Positions 39,959 to 48,834 of a stretch of 55,394 bases of DNA are shown in pieces. The notes under the pieces are model-generated. The model worked only from the letters and a program-made list of their open reading frames with translations, was not told the DNA's origin and did not search any database. Source of the DNA: Candidatus Woesearchaeota archaeon. GTDB lineage: Archaea; Nanobdellota; Nanobdellia; SCGC-AAA011-G17; JACPIM01. Location of the stretch: contig JACPIM010000024.1 in the NCBI GenBank assembly GCA_016188045.1, forward strand, positions 1 through 55,394, given 5' to 3'. Every line of letters begins with the position of its first letter. The stretch's first letter is position 1. The translations under genes and the position numbers were made by a program.

Positions 39959-40927
39959 TTAATATTTCCAGTTTACGTTTATTGAATCTGTTCTTTCATA
40001 GGGATGAATATCTGGGTTTTTAGTCCTATTTCCTGCTAAATATTCTAGAATTCCCTGGTAGCCTATCATAACAGAATTGTCACCTGAGTATTTTAATGGT
40101 ACTGAGTAAAATTTAGCATTTCTTTCTTTGCACATTATAGATAACATTTCTGATAATCTTTTATTGGCTGCTACTCCACCTATAATTACTGCTTCTGTTT
40201 TTCCTGTATGCGCTAAAGCTCTTTCTGTTACTTCTGTTAACATTGAAAATAAAGTTTCTTGGATTGAAAAACACAGGTCTTCTTTTTTTGTTCTTTTTTT
40301 AAATTTTGAAATTGCTGAAGTAACTATTCCTGATAGCTCTATATCCATGCCCTTAACCACATATGGAAGTTCAATATATTTTCCTGTTTTTGCTAATTCT
40401 TCAATTTTTGGTCCTGCTGGGAATCCCAAACCTATTTCACGACCAAATTTATCTAAGGCATTTCCTAAAGCAATAGAGAGGGCTTCGCCAAGTAGTCTAA
40501 ATCTTCCACCCTCTAATGCTATTATTTGAGTATTCGCACCTGAAACAAAAATATAAATTGGGTCTTTAACTTCAGTAAATAAATGTGCAGATGAAAGGTG
40601 CGAACAACAATGATTAACACCAATTAATGGAATTTTTAAGTCTTCTGAGTATTCTTTTGCTGCTTTTAAACCAACTTTTAAACTAGGAGATAAACCTGGA
40701 CCACGAGAATAAGCCAATAAATCAAACTTCTCTATTTTTGATTCTTCAATTGCCTTTTTTATTATTTGATGATATAATTTTTCGTGATGTTGCGCTGCTT
40801 CTGATGGGATAATACCATGAGTATTACTTTGATACATATCACGCACATCTGATAAAATTTTGCCTTTTGAAGAAATTACAGAACAGGCAAATGTGTGTGC
40901 TGTTGATTCTATTGCTAAGCATAACAT
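39959..40927 (-). CDS. kae1: Kae1, tRNA N6-threonylcarbamoyladenosine synthesis
   Basis: A 322-residue Kae1/TsaD-family ATPase: MLCLAIESTAHTFACSVISS, the metal-binding pair H106 and H110 in GVNHCCSHLSSAHL, SGANTQI, and GGVAANKRL near the C-terminus. It transfers threonylcarbamoyl to A37 of ANN-decoding tRNAs, which includes the tRNA-Ile(UAU) at 52958, in the KEOPS complex. Bud32 is not fused here, unlike in several archaea. Divergent from the twin beta-helix gene, with TATA-like boxes for both in the 35-nt gap. Confidence 0.96.
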   Translation of the reverse strand: MLCLAIESTAHTFACSVISSKGKILSDVRDMYQSNTHGIIPSEAAQHHEKLYHQIIKKAIEESKIEKFDLLAYSRGPGLSPSLKVGLKAAKEYSEDLKIPLIGVNHCCSHLSSAHLFTEVKDPIYIFVSGANTQIIALEGGRFRLLGEALSIALGNALDKFGREIGLGFPAGPKIEELAKTGKYIELPYVVKGMDIELSGIVTSAISKFKKRTKKEDLCFSIQETLFSMLTEVTERALAHTGKTEAVIIGGVAANKRLSEMLSIMCKERNAKFYSVPLKYSGDNSVMIGYQGILEYLAGNRTKNPDIHPYERTDSINVNWKY

Positions 40928-40962
40928 AATATTTTATAAATAGACCCAATATTTAAATTTTT

Positions 40963-43900
40963 ATGTATATATCTATAAAAAAATTAATAAATACTAATGG
41001 TGTTAGATTATTTATGCAAAAAGGGGTATTTTTAATAATTCTATTAATACTAAGTATAATCTCTATTCAATTAGCCTATAGTACTGATAATTTATCAGTA
41101 AGAGAAGCAATAAAAAATCCATTTAGTTTTATATTAGGTTTAATTAATATAAACAGTATTTCGGGAAATACTATTAATGAAATAACTGGAAATGTTCCTT
41201 TTGATCCTACAATAACTATCTTTGTTGATAATAGTTTAAGTGTAGATTGTATTGGACAATATAATCCAGATAATGCTATAGGAAATAGGTGTGATGGTTC
41301 TGATGTTTTTGATGCTTATGATACTTTACAAGAAGCTGCCGATATTGTTAATCCCGGAGATACTGTGATGGTGAGAGGAGGAACTTATACCAGACCCAAT
41401 GGTGGCTCTAGTACAAGAGTATTACAGATTAAGAGAAGCGGAGATGTAAATGACAGAATAGTTTTTTCAAATTATAATAATGAGCAAGTAATAATTGATG
41501 GTGAAAATGCAAATTATTATTCAGTTCAAGTTGGAACAGCAAGTAATCCTGGGAATTATGTGACTATAAACGGATTTATTGTAAAAAATGCTGCAAATGC
41601 AATGATTTATGTTCAAAATAGCCTTGGTGTTATTATTTCAAATAACACAGCTTATAATGATGATTTAGTATTCAATGAAGTTACTGGGAATGTAGACGGT
41701 GGTGTTGGCATTGTTTTTGCTGGCAATGTGATAGATTCAGTAATTGAATATAATCATGTTTTTAATACTGAATATGGAATAAGAATTGTGAATAGCCAAA
41801 ACCCAATTGTAAGATGGAATAATGTTCACCATTCCCATATAGAATGCGACCAAACAAATCCTGATTGCGCACTTGTACAAAATCACGCACAATGTATATC
41901 TGTAGCAGATGGAGTATTAGGAGGAGTTATAGAAGATAACCTTGTTCATCATTGCGATGATGCTGGAATTGTAGGAAGGCATAGTACAAACGGAAGAATA
42001 TTTAGAAATAATATTGCTTATTTAATAGATTATACAGATAATGGAGGAAATGGCTATTGTTTAAGGAGTTTTGGTGAAAATATAGCTTCAACAGCTCCAG
42101 ATGTAATGTATAACAATATAGTTTTTGGATGCCAGACTGGAATAGAGATTAATGTATATCAGCCTGAAATGGGAGTAGTTGCGTTTAATAACATCGCTTA
42201 TAGAAACAAAGAAAAAGGAATTACTGTAGGAGACCCTTATCTTTATTCATTAATATTTGATAATGCGGCTTTTGATAATAATCAAGCAGGTGGAACTAGA
42301 AAAGACATTCATTATAGTGTTAATGCAGATGATACAAAAATAGATTATAATTATTATGGAACTATACAAGATGCTGTTGGAAATAGCCATAGCATTACAA
42401 CAGCTCAATATTTGCCAACTAATCAATTTAATGATTTAAGCTTGCTTGCATTTAATCCTGGAGAAACACCTTCTGTTTTATTGCCATTAGATGACGGGCT
42501 TGGAATTTATTATACAGACACAAAAGGTGCAATAAATTATGCTAAAAGCATTATGCAACAAACTTTTAATTCTAAGCAAGGAAGTGCTTTGATTGACAGT
42601 GGAACAGTACTTAGTAATTTACATTGCCAGACTGCTGATGAGCAAGGAAATTGCAGGACTTGGTATGGTGAAAAACCAGATATTGGGGCTTTTGAGTTTA
42701 ATCCTACGAAATACATTTATGTTGATAATCAGTTAAATAGTGATTGCTTAAATGTGAATGGCAAACATTATGTTCCTACCTTAGCAAGAGGAACCGGGTG
42801 TGTTGATGGATCAATAGGATTAGAAGCCTATGATACATTACAGGAAGCTGCGAATGTTGTTATTCCAGGAGACGAAGTTTTAGTTAGAGGAGGAACTTAT
42901 AATGATAATTTCCAGATATTAAGAAGTGGAACAGCAACAGATAGAATTACTTTTAAGAATTATCCAAATGAAGAGCCAATATTAGACGAGCAAGCCACTA
43001 GGGGACATTGCATACTAATTGGGGACTATACTGGAACAGGAAGTTATGTAACTATTGATGGATTTACATGCAAAAATATAGCACAAACGGGCGTTGCTGT
43101 AGGTATTTCAGTTCGTGGCAGTAATAATGTTATTATCCGTAATTCACATTTGTATCAAGATGACTATCCTGGTTATCCTGGCAGGATTACTGCTACCGAT
43201 AGTACAGATTACAGTATAATACAAACATATTCGATGATTGGGATTAGCATCCAAGGAACAGCAACAGATAATATTGTGGAAAATAATGATTTACATAATA
43301 TGCTTACTGGGGTAAGGCTTAGATTTGCTGACCCATATGGTGCTCCTATAAGACCGATAGTGAGGTATAATCATATACATCATATGAATTTTGATTGTAA
43401 AGGCAATGTTAATTGTGATAATCTGTATTCAAATAATGCTCAAGGAATAGCTGTATCAAATCTTGCTCATGATTCTATAATTGAATATAATGTTATACAC
43501 CACATAGATGATGCTGGAACACAGAGCGATAGAACAAGAGGTAATACTTGGAGATATAATATTGCTTACTTTAATGACCCTTATGATACTCCTGGTGGGG
43601 GCGGACCTGGAATTAAACAGCACGATAACTGGGTTGATGATGCCAGTAATCCCCCTGTTAGTGATAAGGTTTATGGGAATATAGTATTTGGGAATTTTCA
43701 AGGATTACAAACAAATTCAAAAAATGTTGCTAGTGCTGTCCCAATATATAATGTAAATAATTTAGTATATGGAAGCAAACAAAGAGGAATCACTGTAACT
43801 GCATTTTCTACTGCCTTGCCTGAAAAAAATAGTTTTATAGAAAATAATGCTATTTTCAGCAGTGGCTTGCTTGTTGGTTCTTTAGATATAGCTTATCCTG

Positions 43901-45303
43901 GTTCAGATAATTTACATTCAAATTATAATTTTGTTTCAGACTTGCTTGCTAATCCTTCTTCTTATCAATCAGCTAATCCGCAGAATAATTTGCAGAGCAT
44001 TACAGGAGATATAAATCAGATGTTTACTAATCCTGATTTATTAAGCTTTACTTATGAACCAATAACAAATATTCCAACTACTCCGACAGCACTTTTACCA
44101 CTAAACAATCCAGATGCGTTCGCAAATGGAAGAGATGCTTACGATTATGCCTTACAACAAGTTAAAGATGCATTTTCCCTAAAACAAGGAAGTGTATTAA
44201 TTGACGCTGGAGTTTTTATTCCTGAAATTCATTGTCCTAATCCAGGACCAGATTCTTCTGGATGCAGGGAATGGTATGGCTTAGCTCCTGATATAGGAGC
44301 TTTTGAATATATAGAACAATGTACAAATGGAGAAACCAGATTATGTAATTTACAACAAGGAGTCTGTTCTGGCTCTATTGAAGTATGCACTAGTAACCTA
44401 TGGCCTGGATGCTCATCTAATAATTATGGAATTAATTATGAAATAACAGAATCAAGCTGTTCTGATTCATTGGATAATGATTGTGATGGATTAACTGATT
44501 TATTAGATAATGGTTGTTTAACTACCACTACTACTGTATTTACCACTACAACTACTGTATTAACATCTAGCACAACTGCTATTACTTCAACTACAACTGC
44601 TTTAACAACAACTACAACAGCATTAACTACAAGCACCACTTCATTTACATCTACAACTACGCAATTAACCACCTCAACAAGCACAAGCTCTACCACTAGC
44701 TCTACAACTTTACCAATAACAACCACAACTACAAGTAGTTCAACTAGCTCTACAACGATAGCTATTCTTCCGCAATGCAATGATGGTTATGATAATGATA
44801 ACGATGGTTTAATAGACTATCCTGCTGATCCTGGGTGTGATTCTTTTAATGATAATGATGAAACAAAGTTTATATCTGAAACTACAACCACTGGAAGTTC
44901 TGGTGGTGGAAGTGGTGGAGGAAGAAGATTAACAGTAGAAGCTTGTACTGAAGATTGGGTATGTTTTAATTGGTTGAACTGTGTAAATGGAATAGAGCAA
45001 AGAGATTGTATAGATTATAATAATTGTGGAACTTATTTATTAAAACCTGTAACTGAAAGAAGCTGTGTTCCTGAGGAAAAAACTAGATTAAAACCTCCTG
45101 TAAGAGAGGAAGAGAGAAGAATAGATGAGATAAAACCAGCACAAGTTGAACAAGAAAGGAAAATAGCTACTACTAGCGTCATAATTAGTGAATTAAATAA
45201 AAATAAACAGTTATTGATTCTATCTGTGAGCATAACAATAATTTTATCTTATTTGGTGTATTCCATTGTTATGCATAGAAGATGGAATAGATTTAAAAGA
45301 TAA
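40963..45303 (+). CDS. Giant twin beta-helix surface protein with Thr-rich stalk and membrane anchor (1446 aa)
   Basis: A leaderless-looking ATG lies 27 nt after TTTATAAAT. A signal-like segment at residues about 20-40 follows. Two similar right-handed beta-helix domains follow: one begins IFVDNSLSVDC (about 85) and the other IYVDNQLNSDC (about 585), each with YDTLQEAAxxVxPGDxVxVRGGTY, the pectate-lyase-like opening, then many NNI/NN-V turns and a WYGxxPDIGAFEF/Y end. After Cys-rich sequence comes a Thr/Ser stalk (about 1188-1262), a CNDGYDNDNDGLIDYPADPGC motif and a membrane segment (about 1420-1438). Probably binds or cuts polysaccharide; no catalytic residues assigned. Confidence 0.86.
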   Translation: MYISIKKLINTNGVRLFMQKGVFLIILLILSIISIQLAYSTDNLSVREAIKNPFSFILGLININSISGNTINEITGNVPFDPTITIFVDNSLSVDCIGQYNPDNAIGNRCDGSDVFDAYDTLQEAADIVNPGDTVMVRGGTYTRPNGGSSTRVLQIKRSGDVNDRIVFSNYNNEQVIIDGENANYYSVQVGTASNPGNYVTINGFIVKNAANAMIYVQNSLGVIISNNTAYNDDLVFNEVTGNVDGGVGIVFAGNVIDSVIEYNHVFNTEYGIRIVNSQNPIVRWNNVHHSHIECDQTNPDCALVQNHAQCISVADGVLGGVIEDNLVHHCDDAGIVGRHSTNGRIFRNNIAYLIDYTDNGGNGYCLRSFGENIASTAPDVMYNNIVFGCQTGIEINVYQPEMGVVAFNNIAYRNKEKGITVGDPYLYSLIFDNAAFDNNQAGGTRKDIHYSVNADDTKIDYNYYGTIQDAVGNSHSITTAQYLPTNQFNDLSLLAFNPGETPSVLLPLDDGLGIYYTDTKGAINYAKSIMQQTFNSKQGSALIDSGTVLSNLHCQTADEQGNCRTWYGEKPDIGAFEFNPTKYIYVDNQLNSDCLNVNGKHYVPTLARGTGCVDGSIGLEAYDTLQEAANVVIPGDEVLVRGGTYNDNFQILRSGTATDRITFKNYPNEEPILDEQATRGHCILIGDYTGTGSYVTIDGFTCKNIAQTGVAVGISVRGSNNVIIRNSHLYQDDYPGYPGRITATDSTDYSIIQTYSMIGISIQGTATDNIVENNDLHNMLTGVRLRFADPYGAPIRPIVRYNHIHHMNFDCKGNVNCDNLYSNNAQGIAVSNLAHDSIIEYNVIHHIDDAGTQSDRTRGNTWRYNIAYFNDPYDTPGGGGPGIKQHDNWVDDASNPPVSDKVYGNIVFGNFQGLQTNSKNVASAVPIYNVNNLVYGSKQRGITVTAFSTALPEKNSFIENNAIFSSGLLVGSLDIAYPGSDNLHSNYNFVSDLLANPSSYQSANPQNNLQSITGDINQMFTNPDLLSFTYEPITNIPTTPTALLPLNNPDAFANGRDAYDYALQQVKDAFSLKQGSVLIDAGVFIPEIHCPNPGPDSSGCREWYGLAPDIGAFEYIEQCTNGETRLCNLQQGVCSGSIEVCTSNLWPGCSSNNYGINYEITESSCSDSLDNDCDGLTDLLDNGCLTTTTTVFTTTTTVLTSSTTAITSTTTALTTTTTALTTSTTSFTSTTTQLTTSTSTSSTTSSTTLPITTTTTSSSTSSTTIAILPQCNDGYDNDNDGLIDYPADPGCDSFNDNDETKFISETTTTGSSGGGSGGGRRLTVEACTEDWVCFNWLNCVNGIEQRDCIDYNNCGTYLLKPVTERSCVPEEKTRLKPPVREEERRIDEIKPAQVEQERKIATTSVIISELNKNKQLLILSVSITIILSYLVYSIVMHRRWNRFKR

Positions 45304-45310
45304 GAACCTA

Positions 45311-45772
45311 TTATTTCATTGTTCTTTTAAACATTTTAATGTATGTAGAATCGTGTTCTTTTTTTTCTTTTTGTTGTAGAACAAAATCTAATCTTGCTGT
45401 TTTGAACCAATTTATTATTTTCATATGCTGAACTGCGTTTTTGTTTGTTGTCATATTCTTTGCCCTAAGACACAAATCTGTTATAAAACTAATTATTTTT
45501 TCCTCTACCTTATCTTCGTCCTCTATTTTAATTGGAGAATACATCTCTAAAGCTTCTAATGGATCTGATGGTGGTCTATCATGAAGAATTCTATCTTTTG
45601 ATTTTGTTGCTAAAAAGATATGATTTACTATTGTTAATGGATGTCTTAATTGAAACTCTTTATTAACATAATCTTCTTTGTTTTCTCTAATAAAACTAAT
45701 TTTTAGCTTTGCTGAAATAGTTTTTGGATCAAAACTTTCAACTGTTATGTTTTTAAAAGCAATTTTACTCAT
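45311..45772 (-). CDS. Hypothetical protein coupled to the primase-like gene (153 aa)
   Basis: A 153-residue soluble protein starting MSKIAFKNITVESFDPKTIS. It has a mixed alpha/beta pattern, then a helical C-terminus (KIINWFKTARLDFVLQQKEK). It overlaps the upstream primase-like gene by ATGA, so both should be made in fixed ratio. I see no Fe-S cysteines of PriL, so it is not an obvious large primase subunit. It may be a partner or accessory factor of the primase. Confidence 0.68.
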   Translation of the reverse strand: MSKIAFKNITVESFDPKTISAKLKISFIRENKEDYVNKEFQLRHPLTIVNHIFLATKSKDRILHDRPPSDPLEALEMYSPIKIEDEDKVEEKIISFITDLCLRAKNMTTNKNAVQHMKIINWFKTARLDFVLQQKEKKEHDSTYIKMFKRTMK

Positions 45773-46620
45773 GGTATTTTTTTAGATAAATAATCTAGAT
45801 TTTTTAAAACTTTCTCTTTATTGTATGATCTTAGTTTATTGATTAGGTTTTTATCATATAGTTCATCTATTGATAAGGGCATTGAAATTCCTGATATTTT
45901 ATTGTATTTTTTTATGTAAAGTGAGAAAGGGCAACGAGAGATTTTACCTGATGGCGTTAAAGATGGGTCTATATTAATAAATCCTTCTTTTTTTTCGTGA
46001 CCTGCTATTACTTTAATTGTTTTTAATTCTTCGTTTATTTGTGTTACCCATTTGTTTGTAAATGAGTCTTTACTATCATTTAGTTCTGAATGGATATATT
46101 TTACATAATATGAATGTGGGATTTTTTTATTTAAAAACAAATATATATGAAATGAGTTTCCAGTCCACATGGGAAAAATTTTATATTTTAAGTTAAATGC
46201 TTTGTCTTTCTTTATTGTCTCTATTAGTTTTATTGCTACTAGCTGTGCTTTTTCAGCTGGGATAATTTTTCTATCAACATCAAAACAAATCCTGTCTATG
46301 GGCTTGTTTGGGTGCTCTTGATTAACTGCATAGTGGAGTTCTATTAATTTTCTTGGAACAAAATATTCCCAAATCTTTATTTGGGTTTTATTTAACTTAG
46401 ATCTAACATCTTTTAAATGAGAATTGCCTTGTCTTAACTCTAAGAATTTTTTATTAATGTTTTTTATTAATTCATTTATGTACAATGGTGGTTCGTGTGA
46501 GCCCCTTTTTATGAATTCTATGTCTTTTAAGTAAGTTTTAGTTGCTATTTCCCTATTTTTTAGAAATTTTTTTAGTTTAGGAAATACTTCTGAATAATAA
46601 AATATTACGTCTTCTGACAT
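45769..46620 (-). CDS. Archaeo-eukaryotic primase-superfamily protein
   Basis: I place the start at the ATG at 46620 (MSEDVIFYYSEVFPKLKKFL), giving 283 residues; the longer frame reads through the promoter. The three AEP motifs are present: ICFDVDRK (D114, D116), TGNSFHIYLF (S156, H158) and INIDPSL (D218). The GNSFHIYLFLN and TPSGKISRCPFSLYIKK segments resemble the LigD/PriS-type catalytic core. It should make RNA or DNA primers, or fill in ends. The archaeal primase PriS normally has PriL; the partner here is an unknown small protein. TATA-like TTTATATAGTA lies upstream on the minus strand. Confidence 0.82.
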   Translation of the reverse strand: MSEDVIFYYSEVFPKLKKFLKNREIATKTYLKDIEFIKRGSHEPPLYINELIKNINKKFLELRQGNSHLKDVRSKLNKTQIKIWEYFVPRKLIELHYAVNQEHPNKPIDRICFDVDRKIIPAEKAQLVAIKLIETIKKDKAFNLKYKIFPMWTGNSFHIYLFLNKKIPHSYYVKYIHSELNDSKDSFTNKWVTQINEELKTIKVIAGHEKKEGFINIDPSLTPSGKISRCPFSLYIKKYNKISGISMPLSIDELYDKNLINKLRSYNKEKVLKNLDYLSKKIP

Positions 46621-46663
46621 GTTTATAAAAATGTTTATATAGTATTTAATCTTTTTTATTTGA

Positions 46664-46807
46664 ATGGAAGAGGTAAGAATCTGCGTTATTTGCGGAAAAA
46701 ATCTTGGAAGGCAGGTATGCATAAATTGCGGAGCTTTAGTCTGTGATTATTGCTTTAGCAGAAAAAGAGGATTGTGCTTAAATTGCATTAAAGGCAAGAT
46801 TATTTGA
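46664..46807 (+). CDS. Zinc-finger microprotein (47 aa)
   Basis: An ATG at 46664 opens a 47-residue protein with four Cys pairs: CVICGK, CINCGA, CDYC and CLNC, enough for two zinc sites (treble-clef or HIT-like arrangement). TTTATATAGTATTTAAT places a TATA about 25-35 nt upstream, giving a leaderless start; it is divergent from the primase gene. Too short for standard ORF calling. Likely nucleic-acid or protein binding; no function known. Confidence 0.72.
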   Translation: MEEVRICVICGKNLGRQVCINCGALVCDYCFSRKRGLCLNCIKGKII

Positions 46808-46837
46808 GTTTGAAATATATTTTTTAATTCTTTCTTT

Positions 46838-47221
46838 TTAATAAGTCTCAATTTTTATATCTTTTATTCTATTAAAATGTTCAACATTTCTCGTTAATAT
46901 GCTTTCATTGTGTGCTTTTGCTATTCCAGCAATCATGCTATCCTCTGAATCTATAGTTTCTCCATCTTTAACAAGAGTGCCACTAATTTTACCGGCTTCT
47001 TCAGCACTTTTTCTATCTAAATTTAATATTAATTGCGAATCTAATATCTCTAATACTTTTCTTTTCTCTTGTTCTGGCTTGTTACTTTTGGTTATTCCAC
47101 TCCATAATTCAAAAATTGTTGGAGTAGTTACTAACTTTCTTTCTTTTAGTTCTTTAATCTTATTAATGGCCTTTATATCTGCCTTCATTAAATCAATAAG
47201 AACTGTTGTATCGAGAATCAT
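46838..47221 (-). CDS. vapC: PIN-domain toxin VapC
   Basis: A 127-residue PIN nuclease: MILDTTVLIDLMK (Asp4), TPTIFELWSGI (Glu about 38), IDSEDSMIAGIA (Asp about 94) and ILTRNVEHFNRI. Typical length. It overlaps the antitoxin stop by four bases. A Mg-dependent RNase that would slow translation when unpaired. Confidence 0.93.
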   Translation of the reverse strand: MILDTTVLIDLMKADIKAINKIKELKERKLVTTPTIFELWSGITKSNKPEQEKRKVLEILDSQLILNLDRKSAEEAGKISGTLVKDGETIDSEDSMIAGIAKAHNESILTRNVEHFNRIKDIKIETY

Positions 47222-47451
47222 CTTAAAGACAGGTTCATCCTCTCTAATCTTTTTCTTGATCTTATTCTCAGATTTTTTATATGCTCTTCCAATTCTTTCG
47301 CTTCTTCTTCAGTTAAAACGCCAGCTAGCTCTAAAATGGAATGTTTGGGAAAGCTTTTAACTATAATTTCACTAAAGCTTTCATTTTTTTCTTTGGCGCT
47401 AGCTAATCTATCATATGCCTCTTCTGTTATAGAAATTGTTTTTGTTGCCAT
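47218..47451 (-). CDS. vapB: VapB-type antitoxin
   Basis: A 77-residue protein starting MATKTISITEEAYDRLASAK, then SFSEIIVKSFPKHSILELAG, the ribbon-helix-helix VapB signature (DUF217 type), followed by a charged C-terminal helix. First gene of the VapBC pair. TATA-like ATTAAATACACATAC lies just upstream on the minus strand, consistent with self-controlled transcription. Confidence 0.9.
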   Translation of the reverse strand: MATKTISITEEAYDRLASAKEKNESFSEIIVKSFPKHSILELAGVLTEEEAKELEEHIKNLRIRSRKRLERMNLSLR

Positions 47452-47492
47452 TATCTGTGTATGTATGTGTATTTAATATATAAACCTTCCGT

Positions 47493-48692
47493 TTATTTTT
47501 TAATTATAATTTCTATTATATCCTTATTTTTTAGTTTATACTCTTTTCCTAAAACGCGTTTTGTTCTAACATCTATTGCTCTAATAAATTTTTTTCCTAT
47601 TTCTGAGTGAAGTTTATAGGCAAAATCTAAGGCTGTTGAATTTTCTGGCATTAAAAAACAATCTGGCAAAACTCTTCCTTCTGAATCTTCTAATTTATTT
47701 ACTCCGCCTGGAAAAACAGCAATGTACTTTAATAATTTAAAAACTGCAAGATCTAATATTTCTTGTATTCCTGTTGAATTAAATTCTTTTAAAATTTTTT
47801 CCCTAATGAAATTCAATGCTTTTTTTTGCTGGTCTGTTAATTTGTTATCATTTATTATATTAAACTTATTTTCACCTGGAATGTACTTTATTAAGTTGTG
47901 TTTTGCTGCCTCTCTTAATGCTAATTCTGATTCTGCTGAGCATGGAATTATTATATAGTCTGAAAACTCCTGTTTTAACTTATCTAAATTGTATTTTGAA
48001 CCTTCAATGTCAATCTTATTTGCAGCGATTATAATTGGTTTTGTTTTCTTTCTTAATTCTGATGATAAGTTTAGTAAATCTTCTTCTGACCATTGCAATG
48101 GATGGTGAACTAATTTGAGATTTTTAATTGCTTCTTCTATAATATCTTCTGTAACTTTTAATCCTGAAAGTTGTTTTGCCAGTGCTTTTTTTATGTTTTG
48201 GTTTTCTTGGCTTACCAATGATCTTGAAAAACTAGTCCATCCTTTTTTTAAAATACTTAAAAACCAATAATCTAATTCTTTTTCTAAAAATTTAATATCA
48301 TTTGCCGGATTATAGGATAATGGCTTTACTGGACTTCCTGTTTCATTTGTTGATCCTGAAACATCTACTATGTGGATAAGTAAATCTGCCTGATTTAAAT
48401 CATTTAAAAAAGCAAGTCCGAGACCTTTTCCTTCATGGGCTCCTGGAACTAAACCTGCAACATCTAATATTTGAACTGGAACAAACCTATACTTTTCTAA
48501 GACAAAACCGTCTCTTGGATTTGAAAGTTTATTAAATTCCTGAGCTACGTCATCTGTTTTTACGTAACCTACTCCTGTATTTGGCTTAATTGTAACAAAT
48601 GGTCTATTACCTATTTCAACTTCTGCCAAAGTTAAGGCTTTAAAAAAAGTTGATTTTCCTGAATTAGGCTTTCCTACTACACCGATTAACAT
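47493..48692 (-). CDS. ychF: YchF/Obg-family GTPase or ATPase with TGS domain
   Basis: A 399-residue P-loop protein: G1 GKPNSGKST (residues 7-15), G2 TIKPNTG, G3 DVAGLVPGAHEGKGLG, G4 NKID at about 229-232, G5 IPCSAES. The C-terminal TGS domain ends KEYKLKNKDIIEII. Archaeal homologues are ribosome-linked factors. The bases after the G4 motif (NKID) favour GTP. It has its own TATA-like box (minus-strand ACTATTTAAAATACAT). Confidence 0.93.
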   Translation of the reverse strand: MLIGVVGKPNSGKSTFFKALTLAEVEIGNRPFVTIKPNTGVGYVKTDDVAQEFNKLSNPRDGFVLEKYRFVPVQILDVAGLVPGAHEGKGLGLAFLNDLNQADLLIHIVDVSGSTNETGSPVKPLSYNPANDIKFLEKELDYWFLSILKKGWTSFSRSLVSQENQNIKKALAKQLSGLKVTEDIIEEAIKNLKLVHHPLQWSEEDLLNLSSELRKKTKPIIIAANKIDIEGSKYNLDKLKQEFSDYIIIPCSAESELALREAAKHNLIKYIPGENKFNIINDNKLTDQQKKALNFIREKILKEFNSTGIQEILDLAVFKLLKYIAVFPGGVNKLEDSEGRVLPDCFLMPENSTALDFAYKLHSEIGKKFIRAIDVRTKRVLGKEYKLKNKDIIEIIIKK

Positions 48693-48834
48693 CTTTTTAG
48701 TTTTATTTATGTATTTTAAATAGTTTTTGGCAACCGAATGCTTTTTATATTATAAAATATGTTACATTTTTAATTAAACAAGAGGTATTTTATGTATAAA
48801 TTTCCTATTTATAAAAATAAAAGGGTGATGCTTG

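Noticed and set aside
44436-44780. Val-rich minus-strand frame
   Set aside because: It is the antisense of the Thr-rich stalk in the beta-helix protein, a composition artefact.
45311-45772. PriL (large primase subunit)
   Set aside because: No conserved Fe-S cysteines (only one Cys) and no similarity I can see.
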